Position numbers and translations under genes: made by a program. Under the pieces are notes generated by a model. The model was not told the DNA's origin. It ran no database searches and worked only from the letters and a program-made list of their open reading frames with translations. Positions 8,582-17,123 of a DNA stretch of 64,000 nucleotides are shown here, piece by piece. Every line of letters begins with the position of its first letter. The first letter of the stretch is position 1. The stretch is from contig NZ_JAPFGB010000005.1 of the NCBI RefSeq assembly GCF_026241095.1, positions 248,001-312,000 on the forward strand, given 5' to 3'. The DNA comes from Saccharopolyspora sp. NFXS83. Lineage in GTDB: Bacteria > Actinomycetota > Actinomycetes > Mycobacteriales > Pseudonocardiaceae.

Positions 8582-9481
8582 GTGCTCACGCAGCGCCTAC
8601 ACCAGGTCGCCGTCGCCGCCTTGACCGTGCTCGCCCTCGCGGGCTGCTCGGGCGTCGAGGCGGCACCGCCCGCGCCCGCTGCCCCGGCGGCCGAGGCCAC
8701 CGCCCACCACGCGGAGTTCGGCGACCTGGAGCGCCGGTTCGACGCGCGCCTCGGGGTCTACGCGCTGGACACCGGGACGGGCCGGGAGGTCGCGTTCCGG
8801 GCCGACGACCGCTTCGCGTTCGCCTCCACGCACAAGGCGCTGTCGGCCGGTGTCGTGCTGCAGCGGAACACGATCGACGCGCTCGAACGCCGCATCACCT
8901 ACACCGCCGACGACCTCGTCGACAACTCCCCCGTGACCGAGCAGCACGTGGCCGACGGGATGACCTTGCGCGAGGTGATCGACGCCGCCATCCGCTACAG
9001 CGACAACACCGCCGCGAACCTGCTGTTCCGCGAGCTCGGCGGCCCCGGCGAGCTCACCGCCGCGCTGCGCGCGGTCGGCGACACGACGACCCGCTCGGAC
9101 CGGACGGAGACCGACCTCAACCGCACCTCCCCCGGCGACCCGCGCGACACCAGCACTCCCCGCGCCCTCGCCGACACCCTGCGCACGTTCACCACGGGTG
9201 ACGCGCTGCCGGAGGCGCAACGCGCGCTGCTCAACGAGACGCTGAACGGGAGCCCGATCACCCAGGAGCTCATCCCGGCGGGTGTTCCCGAGGGCTGGGT
9301 GGTCGGCGACAAGTCGGGCGCGGCGGACTACGGGACGCGCAACGACATCGCGATCATCCGGCCGCCGCACCGCGCCCCGATCATGCTCTCGGTGCTGTCC
9401 GACCGGCCCGCGCCGGACGCCGAGTACGACAACGCGCTGATCGCCGAGGCCACCCGCGTGGCCGTGCGCGCCCTGGGATGA
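8582..9481 (+). CDS. class A beta-lactamase, lipoprotein
   Basis: Secreted serine beta-lactamase of 299 residues that hydrolyses beta-lactam antibiotics. A lipoprotein signal peptide ends in LALAGC with Cys22 as lipidation site, so the mature enzyme should be anchored outside the membrane. Complete active site: S82-T-H-K85 (Ambler S70xxK), S140-D-N142 (S130DN), E176-T-D-L-N180 (E166xxLN) and K244-S-G246 (K234SG). KSG rather than KTG is a common actinobacterial variant. Start GTG 8582 follows GAGAGGAACACC. The spectrum cannot be read from sequence. Confidence 0.95.
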   Translation: MLTQRLHQVAVAALTVLALAGCSGVEAAPPAPAAPAAEATAHHAEFGDLERRFDARLGVYALDTGTGREVAFRADDRFAFASTHKALSAGVVLQRNTIDALERRITYTADDLVDNSPVTEQHVADGMTLREVIDAAIRYSDNTAANLLFRELGGPGELTAALRAVGDTTTRSDRTETDLNRTSPGDPRDTSTPRALADTLRTFTTGDALPEAQRALLNETLNGSPITQELIPAGVPEGWVVGDKSGAADYGTRNDIAIIRPPHRAPIMLSVLSDRPAPDAEYDNALIAEATRVAVRALG

Positions 9482-9569
9482 GCCGATGTCGGCGAGGCAT
9501 GTTTTTCCCGTGCCGGGTGTGGAAAACCGGGGACCGCGAAGCAGTCGACGAGCACGAGGAGGAGTTCGG

Positions 9570-9704
9570 ATGCGCCGCTCCCCACTGGTCGAGCTGCGCA
9601 GGCTGAAGGACGTAGTGGCGTCCCGCCTGGGCATCGGGAACACCGCCCGGCGGGACCCCCTCCTGCACACGGGCCCGCGCACTCCACCGGACACGCCCCG
9701 CTGA
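9570..9704 (+). CDS. putative small basic protein (44 aa)
   Basis: Short frame starting ATG 9570 after a strong GAGGAGGAG site with a 5-6 nt spacer. It encodes a basic peptide beginning MRRSPLVELRRLKDVVASRL, with an amphipathic N-terminal half and a proline-rich tail. It follows the beta-lactamase by 88 bp and ends just before a strong hairpin terminator, so co-transcription is plausible. No family recognised; supported only by the ribosome-binding site and position. Confidence 0.4.
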   Translation: MRRSPLVELRRLKDVVASRLGIGNTARRDPLLHTGPRTPPDTPR

Positions 9705-9712
9705 TCCGATCA

Positions 9713-9749
9713 CCGGTGGCGCGGTGCCGCGACGGCGCCGCGCCACCGG
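9713..9749. terminator. hairpin terminator after the bla transcript
   Basis: Perfect 12-bp arms CCGGTGGCGCGG (9713-9724) and CCGCGCCACCGG (9738-9749) with a 13-nt loop, 8 nt after the small gene. There is no T-run, as is usual in high-GC actinobacteria. Confidence 0.65.
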
Positions 9750-9845
9750 CATGTGGCGCCCACCCGCGCAAGATCACGGTCCACCGCAGGATCCGGCCCG
9801 GACGGGTGGGACTGACGTGGGCAAACATGTGATGATGTAGGGACG

Positions 9846-10538
9846 ATGCCGCGTACCAGAGACACGTCCACACCGCCCCGTTCCGCCGCGACCGCGAGGC
9901 GCGACGAGCGTCCGCGCCGCCGGATGAGCCCCGCAGAGCGCCGCGAGCACCTGCTCGGCGCGGCGTTGCAGCTCTACGGTGAGCGCGCGATGGACGACGT
10001 GACGATCGACGACATCGTCGCCGAGGCCGGGGTGTCGCGGGCGTTGTTCTACCGCTACTTCTCCAACCTGCGCGAAGTGCACATCGCGGCGCTGACGACC
10101 GTCGTCGACGGGCTGATCGAGCGGATCGCGCTGCCGCAGGAGGGGAACCTCATCACGCAGTTGCGCGCCGGGCTCACCGAGTTCGTCTCCTCCGTGGAGG
10201 TCTTCGCCAGCAGCTACACCGCGCTGCTGCGCAGCGGATCCACCATCGCGACCAGCGAGACCGAGACGCTCATCGACAAGGTGCGCAACCACGTGGTGGA
10301 GATCGTGCGCCAGCGCGTCGGCATCACCGATCCCGCTCCGCTGCTGCTGCTGACGCTGCGGGGCTGGGTGGCGCTGGTGGAGACGACGTGCGTCACCTGG
10401 CTGCAGACGCACAACCCGCCCCGCGAGGTGTTCGAGGACTGGCTCACCGATCAGCTCATCTCCATGGTCGGCACCACTGCGAGCCACGATCCCGTGGTGG
10501 CGGAGCAGATCGCCCCGCTGCTGCGCGAACTCGGCTGA
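9846..10538 (+). CDS. TetR-family transcriptional regulator
   Basis: TetR repressor of 230 residues. The helix-turn-helix is at about 30-75 (ALQLYGERAMDDVTIDDIVA then VSRALFYRYFSNLREVHIAAL) and is preceded by an unusually long Arg/Pro-rich tail. It is convergent with the ferredoxin-reductase gene; its stop codon (10536-10538) directly abuts that gene's stop codon. The target is unknown; the di-iron oxygenase/reductase genes on the other strand are the nearest candidates. Confidence 0.85.
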   Translation: MPRTRDTSTPPRSAATARRDERPRRRMSPAERREHLLGAALQLYGERAMDDVTIDDIVAEAGVSRALFYRYFSNLREVHIAALTTVVDGLIERIALPQEGNLITQLRAGLTEFVSSVEVFASSYTALLRSGSTIATSETETLIDKVRNHVVEIVRQRVGITDPAPLLLLTLRGWVALVETTCVTWLQTHNPPREVFEDWLTDQLISMVGTTASHDPVVAEQIAPLLRELG

Positions 10539-12161
10539 TCACCTGCCGAACAGCCGGTTCGCCGCGCCGAGCAGTTCCGCTGTGGTGGCGAACTTGACGC
10601 GGGGCCTGCCTTCCCGGTCACCGCGGTCGCGTTCGGCCTTGTCGATGGCGAGCATGCCGCGGCTGCCGACGGATTTCGGCGCGCGCGTGCGCACCAGCCG
10701 GTCGAACCCGGTTTCCGCCGGGGCCGCCAGGCGTCCCGCCGCCGCGTCGTCGAGCAGGGCTCCGACGGTCTCCCCGGCGCATCCGCGGTTGGTCCCGATC
10801 CCGCCGGACGGGCCGCGCTTGGCCCAGCCGACGACGTAGGTCCCGGGCAGCGGTTCGCCCGCTTCGGCGAGCACCCGGCCGGACTCGTTCGGGACCGTCG
10901 ACGTCGTGCCGTCGAAGGGCAGTCCGGCGATGGGCGACGAGCGGTAGCCGATGGCCCTGATCAGCAGGCCGGTCGTGATCGCGCCCTCGCCGCGGGAGTC
11001 GCGCACCCGCACCGAGGCCACCCGGTCGTCTCCGCGCACCGCGACCGGTTCCGTCCCGAACGCGAACACGAGGCGCTTGCCGTCGGCGGGCGGCGCCTCC
11101 CGGTCGAGGTCCGCGAGGGGCAGGTCCGCGAGCAGCGCAACCTTCCCGCCGGGTTCCGCGGCGGCGAAGGCGGCCCGCGCCTCCGGCCCGTCCTGGACGA
11201 CGAGCTCGACGCCCGGGATCTCCCGCATGGCCAGGAACTCCGGCGTGGTGAACGCGGCGTGCTCCGGTCCGCGACGAGCGAGCAGCACGACCTCCCGCAC
11301 CTCGCTCCCGCGCAACCGCCGCAGCGCGTGGTCGGCGATGTCGGTGGTCGCGAGCCGCTCCGGATCGCTGAGCAGGATGCGGGCCACGTCCAGCGCCACG
11401 TTGCCGTTGCCGACGACGACGGCGCGCTCCGCCGAGAGGTCCACTTCCACGTCGGCGGCGTCCGGGTGCGCGTTGTACCAGGCCACGAACGAGGTCGCCG
11501 ACATGCTGCCGGGCAGGCCGGCGCCGTCGACGTCGAGCTCGCGGTCGGCGGCGGCACCCACGGCGTAGATCACCGCGTGGTGGTGCGCCGCGAGTTCCTC
11601 GTGCGTGATGTCCCGGCCGACTTCGACGTTCATGTGCAGGCTCAGCCGAGGATGCCGGTAGAGCCAGGAGAAACCGTCGCCGATCTTCTTCGTCGACTGG
11701 TGGTCCGGCGCCACCCCGGAGCGCAGCAGTCCGCCCGCGATCGGCAGCCGGTCGAGCATCGTGAGCTCGGCGCCGGTGTCCCGCAGCAGCGCCTGCGCCG
11801 TGTACGCGGCGGCCGGTCCGGTGCCGACGATGGCGACCCGCAGCGTGCCCACCGAGGCGGGCAGCGAGCGGGGGAAGTGCGGGGCGCCCCACTCGTTGGA
11901 GGTCGGCGTCGTCTCGTAGTACTCGCGGTTGAGCCTGGCGTAGATGGTGTCCGCACCGCGCAGCCGATCCACCGGGAAGATCGCGTCGACCGGGCACGCG
12001 TCGGCGCACGCCCCGCAGTCGATGCACGTCTTCGGATCGACGTAGAGCATGTCGGTGCTCCCGAACCCCGGCTCGTCCGGAGTCGGATGAATGCAGTTGA
12101 CCGGGCACACCGACACGCACGACGCGTCATTGCAACAGGTCTGAGTGATCGCATACGCCAT
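10539..12161 (-). CDS. ferredoxin-fused NADPH:ferredoxin oxidoreductase (FprB-like)
   Basis: Electron-transfer protein of 540 residues. Residues 1-60 are an iron-sulfur ferredoxin domain with two Cys clusters (CCNDASCVSVCPVNC and CIDCGACADACPV). The rest is an FAD/NADPH reductase of the adrenodoxin-reductase/FprA class: FAD motif GTGPAAAYTAQALL near residue 110, NADPH motif VGNGNVALDVARIL, C-terminal GWAKRGPSGGIGTNRG. Mycobacterial FprB has this architecture. The fused ferredoxin would pass NADPH electrons to an oxygenase; the AurF-like di-iron gene upstream on the same strand is the obvious partner. ATG 12161 (MAYAITQTCC) is chosen over an upstream in-frame GTG. Confidence 0.9.
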   Translation of the reverse strand: MAYAITQTCCNDASCVSVCPVNCIHPTPDEPGFGSTDMLYVDPKTCIDCGACADACPVDAIFPVDRLRGADTIYARLNREYYETTPTSNEWGAPHFPRSLPASVGTLRVAIVGTGPAAAYTAQALLRDTGAELTMLDRLPIAGGLLRSGVAPDHQSTKKIGDGFSWLYRHPRLSLHMNVEVGRDITHEELAAHHHAVIYAVGAAADRELDVDGAGLPGSMSATSFVAWYNAHPDAADVEVDLSAERAVVVGNGNVALDVARILLSDPERLATTDIADHALRRLRGSEVREVVLLARRGPEHAAFTTPEFLAMREIPGVELVVQDGPEARAAFAAAEPGGKVALLADLPLADLDREAPPADGKRLVFAFGTEPVAVRGDDRVASVRVRDSRGEGAITTGLLIRAIGYRSSPIAGLPFDGTTSTVPNESGRVLAEAGEPLPGTYVVGWAKRGPSGGIGTNRGCAGETVGALLDDAAAGRLAAPAETGFDRLVRTRAPKSVGSRGMLAIDKAERDRGDREGRPRVKFATTAELLGAANRLFGR

Positions 12162-12262
12162 GGCGGTAACCCTGTTCTGGGACTGTGTTCTACGAAAAAC
12201 GTGCACCAGCGAAACTTCGCGAAACCGCGACGCGCACCACAGCGCCGTGGTCGCCCTGTCCT

Positions 12263-12410
12263 GTCAGCGGCGAAGGCGCTGAGCGGCGCTCGCAACCGGC
12301 ACCGCCGCGGGTTCTCAGCGGGATTCTCGCGAGGACCGCATCTTCCTTCGTGGCGGAGCCACCTGGGAAATTGATCCCGCAGCGAGGATCCCGCTGAGGT
12401 TCCGCTACCC
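12263..12410 (+). repeat. dispersed palindromic repeat, copy 3 (compensatory stem)
   Basis: Copy 3, plus orientation, between the di-iron oxygenase stop and the reductase start. Stem CTCAGCGGGATTCTCGC (12314-12330) against GCGAGGATCCCGCTGAG (12382-12398): relative to copy 7, two adjacent base pairs are replaced by two others on both arms and one pair becomes a T-G wobble, so pairing is kept while sequence changes. Apical hairpin GTGGCGGAGCCAC is conserved. Confidence 0.85.
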
Positions 12411-12437
12411 GCCCCCTGCGCCGAACGACCCGCGATC

Positions 12438-13349
12438 TCAGATCATGTGCGTGCGGCGGTAGATCGCCATTGCCGGCCGGGTGAGCAGTCCGGCTTCGGA
12501 CAGGAAGTCCATCAGGTGCACGCAGCTGTTGCGCAGCATGGACTTGCGGTGCTCGTTGCGCTGCACGGCGGCCACGGCCCGCTCCGGGTCGAGCCCCACC
12601 GACTTGTAGACGTCCTTCTGCACCATGTTCGTCACGACGACGTTCGCGACCAGCGAGATCAGCAGGGCGCTGGTGTGGCGGCGCACCGGGCCGGCGCCGC
12701 GCAGGCTCTCCTTGATCTCCTGGCGGGCGAACTTCATGTGCCGCGATTCCTCCACCACGTGGATCTTGCTGGTGGTGCGCACGATCGGCAGCACGTCTTC
12801 GCCGCGCATCCAATCGCGCTGCATGACGTCGAGGACCTCTTCGGCGACGAGGATCCCGCCGTAGGCCGATTCCGCACTGGCGATCGTCTTGAACAACCGG
12901 CCGAGCTGGGCGACGAACGGCGGCGGCAGGTAGGGGGGCACCTCCATCTTCGCGCAGGCCCGCGCGAACATGATCGAATGCCGGCATTCGTCGGCGATCT
13001 CGGTGAGCGCGAACCGGAACTCCGCGTTGGCGGGGTCCTTGACGTACTGGTCGCGCAGGATCATCTGCTGCAGGATCATCTCGAACCAGATGCCGATGCT
13101 CATGATCGAGCAGACTTCGTGCCTGGTGAGCGTGATCTGCTGCTCGGGGCTGAGCTCGTCCCACAGCGGAGTCCCGTACAGGGTGCTCCACTCCGGGTTG
13201 AGGCCGTGGCGGTCGGCGGGCAGCGGCGATTCCCAGTCCACTTCCGTCGCCGGGTCGTAGGACAGGGTCGCGGCCGAGTCCAGCAACCGCTGCGACACGT
13301 CCTCGTCCGCGGCGGTTCGCTGCGCGGGTTCGGTTGGTGTGCTGGTCAT
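12438..13349 (-). CDS. AurF-family di-iron oxygenase
   Basis: Non-haem di-iron protein of 303 residues related to AurF, the p-aminobenzoate N-oxygenase. Helical ligand motifs are visible: EIADECRHSIMF (ExxxH type), VAEEVLDVMQRDWM and HVVEESRHMKFARQE (ExxRH), giving the Glu/His set of a carboxylate-bridged di-iron site. It lacks a signal peptide and is cytosolic. ATG 13349 is fixed by GGAGGT 7 nt upstream. The ferredoxin-reductase 276 bp downstream on the same strand could supply electrons. I recall a comparable pairing beside mycobacterial fprB, which supports a conserved functional unit. Substrate unknown. Confidence 0.85.
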   Translation of the reverse strand: MTSTPTEPAQRTAADEDVSQRLLDSAATLSYDPATEVDWESPLPADRHGLNPEWSTLYGTPLWDELSPEQQITLTRHEVCSIMSIGIWFEMILQQMILRDQYVKDPANAEFRFALTEIADECRHSIMFARACAKMEVPPYLPPPFVAQLGRLFKTIASAESAYGGILVAEEVLDVMQRDWMRGEDVLPIVRTTSKIHVVEESRHMKFARQEIKESLRGAGPVRRHTSALLISLVANVVVTNMVQKDVYKSVGLDPERAVAAVQRNEHRKSMLRNSCVHLMDFLSEAGLLTRPAMAIYRRTHMI

Positions 13350-13457
13350 GGATGACACCTCCACTGGGCCTCGCGGGCCGCGGGACGGGCGGGTTCGCCG
13401 TTCGCGCGACCGCTCGCACGCTCCAGCGAAGAACGCCTTATGAGACTCCGTGTCATC

Positions 13458-13476
13458 TTAGACAGAATGTCAATAA
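13458..13476. promoter_or_regulatory. promoter/operator candidate for the AurF-like gene
   Basis: TTAGACA-gaa-TGTCAATAA, an inverted repeat around GACA/TGTC, 109 bp upstream of the AurF-like start. On the minus strand it overlaps a plausible promoter with -35 TCGACA, 18-nt spacer and -10 TAAGAT, so a bound repressor would block transcription. The rest of the 423-bp divergent gap (13350-13772) holds no gene. Confidence 0.4.
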
Positions 13477-13663
13477 GCTGTCGAGAGCCCCCCGCGACCT
13501 CGCGCGGACCAGGGGTGGAGTCGCACGTCCCGCCGCCCATCCGGCCGCCGCGACGAGTCGCTACACCCCGGCGAAGGTTCGCACGCCGCGCACGTTCCGG
13601 AGCCATCGGCACCCGAAGGGTCGCCACACCGCGAACTCCGCGCGCGAGGCCACCCGGCGCACG

Positions 13664-13685
13664 GTAAGTCAAGCAGTTGCCTTAC
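13664..13685. promoter_or_regulatory. 22-bp palindromic operator, site A
   Basis: GTAAGTCA-N6-TGCCTTAC, strongly symmetric, 87 bp upstream of the alpha/beta hydrolase start. It shares half-sites and 6-nt spacing with sites at 15830 and 42399. The size and symmetry are typical of TetR-family operators. Confidence 0.65.
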
Positions 13686-13772
13686 AGTCGGACGTGCTCC
13701 TCGCGGATCCGTCCCGAGCACGCACGATGCGCGGTCGACCACGGCGAGCGCGTTCGAGACGAGGAGCGATCG

Positions 13773-14690
13773 ATGTCCATCCTGTCCCGTCCCCCGGTGG
13801 CGGCCCTGGCCGCCAGAGCCATGCAACGGGCGGTCCGCTCGCGGCACCGGCCACCACTCGACCGCTTCCCCGAATTCCCGGGCGACACCACCGAACTCAC
13901 CGTGCCGACCTCGGTCGCCCCGGCCCGGGCCGTGCTCTACCGCCCGGCGGACGCGGAACCGAACCCGCCGCTGCACGTCAACTTCCACGGCGGCGGATTC
14001 GTCCTCGGCCTGACCGAGCTCGACGACCCGCTGTGCCGGTTGATCGCGGGCACGGCCGGGGTCGCCGTGCTCAACGTGGAGTACGTCCTCGCCCCGCAGC
14101 ACCCGTTCCCGGCCGCGCCGCGGCAGACCTTCGAGGTGACGCGCTGGGCGGCCGAGCACGGTGCTCAGCACGGCTGGGACGGGAGCAGGCTCTCCGTCGG
14201 CGGGCAGAGCGCGGGCGGTTCGCTCGCGGCGGCCGTGGCGCGCCAGGCGCTCGAACGGGGCGGCCCGCCGCTCGCGCTGCAAGCGCTGCACTACCCGGCG
14301 CTCGACCTGACCACCTCGGTGCGGGACAAGCCGTCGCCGCTGACCCGGCCCGCGCTGCGGCCCTGGATGGGCGAGATGTTCAACGCCTCCTACGCACCGG
14401 ACCGCGGCGTGCGCGCGGACCGCCTGCTCTCCCCCGCCGCGCCGACCGACACCGCGGACCTCACCGGCATCGCCCCGGCGCTGATCGTCACCGCCGAGTT
14501 CGACAACCTGGCCCGCGAGGGCGAGCGCTACGCCGAGCGCCTGCGCGACGCCGGCGCCCTCGTCCAGCACCACGTGGTCGCCGACGCCGACCACGGCTAC
14601 GACGTCGACGACCCGGACAAGGCCCTGGAGACCTACCGCGTGATCGCCTGCCACATCCGGCAAGCCCTGAACCCGCCGCACGGGGAGTGA
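13773..14690 (+). CDS. alpha/beta hydrolase, hormone-sensitive-lipase type
   Basis: Serine esterase of 305 residues in the HSL (family IV) group. It has the oxyanion-hole motif HGGGF, nucleophile elbow GQSAGG, and the acid and histidine of the triad in AEFDNL and ADHGYD. Start ATG 13773 has GAGGAG upstream; the longer open frame to 13677 overlaps the operator and is rejected. The SDR follows 91 bp downstream and the P450 after that, suggesting a catabolic or tailoring set in which the hydrolase cleaves an ester or lactone. Operator site A lies just upstream. Confidence 0.88.
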   Translation: MSILSRPPVAALAARAMQRAVRSRHRPPLDRFPEFPGDTTELTVPTSVAPARAVLYRPADAEPNPPLHVNFHGGGFVLGLTELDDPLCRLIAGTAGVAVLNVEYVLAPQHPFPAAPRQTFEVTRWAAEHGAQHGWDGSRLSVGGQSAGGSLAAAVARQALERGGPPLALQALHYPALDLTTSVRDKPSPLTRPALRPWMGEMFNASYAPDRGVRADRLLSPAAPTDTADLTGIAPALIVTAEFDNLAREGERYAERLRDAGALVQHHVVADADHGYDVDDPDKALETYRVIACHIRQALNPPHGE

Positions 14691-14781
14691 TCCGCGCCGC
14701 GAGGCCGATCGCACGCTCGGTGCCGCCGGTCCCGCCGGACCGAGAATCGCGCACTTCCCCGCCCCGAGAGGAGAACCACCG

Positions 14782-15801
14782 ATGCCCGTTCCGCTGACGT
14801 TGGAGTCCACTGTGGCCGAATGGCTCGATCACCCAGCAGGCGGGCCGATCCTGCGCGGGATGCTGGAGGAGAACGGCCAGAGCCCGGCACTGCTCACCGC
14901 CGTCCGGCACTTCAGCATGAGCCGGCTGGTGGAGATGAGCGGCGGGCGCATCGGCGCCGACGAGCTGGAACGCCTCGCCGCCGAGGCCAACGCCGCGGCC
15001 GGGGCCTCGCCGGACGCACCCCGCCCCACGCCCGCACCGCGGTGGCAGGAGCGGATCACGCAGGGGCGCTTCACCGGCGGCACCGTCATCATCACCGGCG
15101 CCGGATCCGGGATCGGCCGGGCCACCGCCTCCCGCGTCGCCCGCGAAGGCGGCCGGGTGGTGGCCGCCGACATCGCCCAGGACCGGCTCGACGCCTTGGC
15201 GAACGAATTGGAGGGCCACGAGGTGGTGCCGGTGCGCGCCGACATCACCCGCGAGGACGGGGTGGCGGCGATCCTGGCCGCCGCGGACGGCCGCGCCGAC
15301 GCGCTCGCGAACGTCGCCGGGATCACCGATTCCGCGGTGCCGCTGCACGAGGTCGACGACGAGCTGTGGCAGCGGGTGCTGGACGTGAACCTCACCGGCA
15401 TGTTCCGGCTCACCAGGGCGGTGCTGCCGCTGATGATCGAGGCGGGGCGCGGGTCCATCGTCAACATCACCTCGGAGGCCGCGCTGCGCGGCTCCACCGC
15501 GGGCACCGCCTACACCGCGTCCAAGCACGCCGTCGTCGGGCTCACCCGCAGCACGGCGTTCATGTACGGCCCCAGCGGAATCCGGGTCAACGCCGTCGCC
15601 CCCGGCGGTGTCGCGACCGGCATCGAGGGCGGCATGTCGTCGGCGATGGGCCGGGAACGCCTGGAGCCGCTGCTGGCCACGCTGCCCACCATCGCCGAGC
15701 CCGAGCACATCGCGGCGTCGGTCGCGTTCCTGCTCAGCGACGACTCGGTCAACGTCAACGGCGCGCTGCTGCCCTCCGACGGTGGCTGGTCCATCCAGTG
15801 A
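14782..15801 (+). CDS. short-chain dehydrogenase with extra N-terminal helical domain
   Basis: NAD(P)-dependent oxidoreductase of 339 residues. The catalytic SDR part starts near residue 97: TGAGSGIG cofactor motif, NVAG, serine in NITSEAAL, and YTASK (YxxxK). The terminal VNVNGALLPSDGGW is typical of SDRs. The first 95 residues are an added helical segment (HPAGGPILRGMLEE, MSRLVEMSGGRIGADELERL) reminiscent of small domains appended to actinobacterial beta-glucosidases; its role is unknown. ATG 14782 follows GAGAGGAGAACCACCG. Probably co-transcribed with the hydrolase, possibly acting on the alcohol it releases. Confidence 0.88.
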   Translation: MPVPLTLESTVAEWLDHPAGGPILRGMLEENGQSPALLTAVRHFSMSRLVEMSGGRIGADELERLAAEANAAAGASPDAPRPTPAPRWQERITQGRFTGGTVIITGAGSGIGRATASRVAREGGRVVAADIAQDRLDALANELEGHEVVPVRADITREDGVAAILAAADGRADALANVAGITDSAVPLHEVDDELWQRVLDVNLTGMFRLTRAVLPLMIEAGRGSIVNITSEAALRGSTAGTAYTASKHAVVGLTRSTAFMYGPSGIRVNAVAPGGVATGIEGGMSSAMGRERLEPLLATLPTIAEPEHIAASVAFLLSDDSVNVNGALLPSDGGWSIQ

Positions 15802-15829
15802 CGGCGTCCTGAGCGGCCACCGGAATGCC

Positions 15830-15851
15830 GCAAGTCAGTCAAGTGATTTAC
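15830..15851. promoter_or_regulatory. 22-bp palindromic operator, site B
   Basis: GCAAGTCA-N6-TGATTTAC, 42 bp upstream of the P450 start codon. Same half-sites and spacing as sites A and C, so the P450 has its own controlled promoter despite lying only 91 bp after the SDR. Confidence 0.65.
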
Positions 15852-15892
15852 GATCACCGCCAGCAACGGAACACACCGGACCAGGAGCACGA

Positions 15893-17110
15893 GTGACCCA
15901 GCCACCGACCGACCACGCGGAACCCACCGGCACTCCGATCTCCACCCGCAGATTCGGATTCGGCCCCGCGCCGGACGTCGCGGCGGTGCGCGGCCGGGAC
16001 GGGATCATCCAGGTGCCGACCCCGTTCGGCCCCTCCGCATGGCTGCTCACCCGGCACGCCGACGTGCGCCGGATGCTCGGCGACGCAGACACCTTCCGCA
16101 GCGGCTGGGGCCCGGAGGACCTGCCCGACGGACGCCGTGATCCGCGCCAGCTCTCCGGTGACCGCAGCGGCAACCTGCTCGCGCTGGACCCGCCCGACCA
16201 CACCCGGTTGCGCCGGATGCTCACCCCCGAGTTCACCGTGCGGCGCATGCGGCGCCTCGAACCGCGGATCGTGGAGATCGTCGACGGGCACCTCGACGCC
16301 CTCGAAGCGCACGGCCCGCCGGCCGACCTGGTCGCCCACTACGCGCTGCCGATCCCCTCGCTGGTCATCTGCGAACTGCTCGGAGTCCCCGCCGAGGACC
16401 AAGCCGAATTCCAGGAGCGCACCAACCGGCAGCTCGACACCACCGCGCCGGAGGACGAGAAGGTCGAGCTGTCCCGGCAGTCCCTCTCCTACATGAACGG
16501 ACTCGTCGAGCGGGCGCGCCAGGCCCCGGGCGAGGACCTCATCGGCATGTTGGTCCGCGACCACGACGCGGCGCTGACCAACGCCGAGCTCGTCGGCATC
16601 GCCAACCTGCTGCTGGTCGCCGGGCACGAGACGACCTCCAACATGCTCGGCCTGGGCACCCTCGCGCTGCTGCGCCACCCCGAGCAGCTCCGGCTCGTCC
16701 GCGACGACCCGGACGCCGTGCCGGGCGCGGTCGAAGAACTGCTGCGCTGGCTCAGCGTCGTCAACAGCGGCTCGCCCCGGATGGCGACCCGCGACGTCGA
16801 GTTCGAGGGCAGCACGATCCGCCGCGGCGACCTCGTGTCGTTCAACCTCCCGGCGGCGAACCGGGATCCGCGGTTGCTCGACGACCCGGACCGGCTCGAC
16901 GTCACCCGGACCGCGAGCCCGCACGTCGGCTTCGGCCACGGCATCCACCACTGCATCGGCGCCCCGCTGGCCCGGATGGAGATGCGCATCGCCTTTCCCG
17001 CACTGCTGCGGCGCTTCCCGGACCTGCACCTCGCGATCCCGGATGACGACGTCGGCTTCGCCACCTACCAGGCGATCTACGGCGTGAAGGAACTCCCGGT
17101 CGCCTGGTGA
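15893..17110 (+). CDS. cytochrome P450
   Basis: Bacterial class I P450 monooxygenase of 405 residues, soluble. I-helix AGHETTS (oxygen activation), K-helix EELLRW (ExxR), and haem loop FGHGIHHCIGAPLAR with the thiolate Cys. GTG 15893 has AGGAG upstream; a longer open frame back to 15608 only overlaps the SDR gene. No ferredoxin is adjacent, so redox partners must come from elsewhere; the ferredoxin/reductase pair at 44.4-45.8 kb, whose promoter carries the same operator, is a good candidate. Confidence 0.93.
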   Translation: MTQPPTDHAEPTGTPISTRRFGFGPAPDVAAVRGRDGIIQVPTPFGPSAWLLTRHADVRRMLGDADTFRSGWGPEDLPDGRRDPRQLSGDRSGNLLALDPPDHTRLRRMLTPEFTVRRMRRLEPRIVEIVDGHLDALEAHGPPADLVAHYALPIPSLVICELLGVPAEDQAEFQERTNRQLDTTAPEDEKVELSRQSLSYMNGLVERARQAPGEDLIGMLVRDHDAALTNAELVGIANLLLVAGHETTSNMLGLGTLALLRHPEQLRLVRDDPDAVPGAVEELLRWLSVVNSGSPRMATRDVEFEGSTIRRGDLVSFNLPAANRDPRLLDDPDRLDVTRTASPHVGFGHGIHHCIGAPLARMEMRIAFPALLRRFPDLHLAIPDDDVGFATYQAIYGVKELPVAW

Positions 17111-17123
17111 CGAGCGGCCGGTC

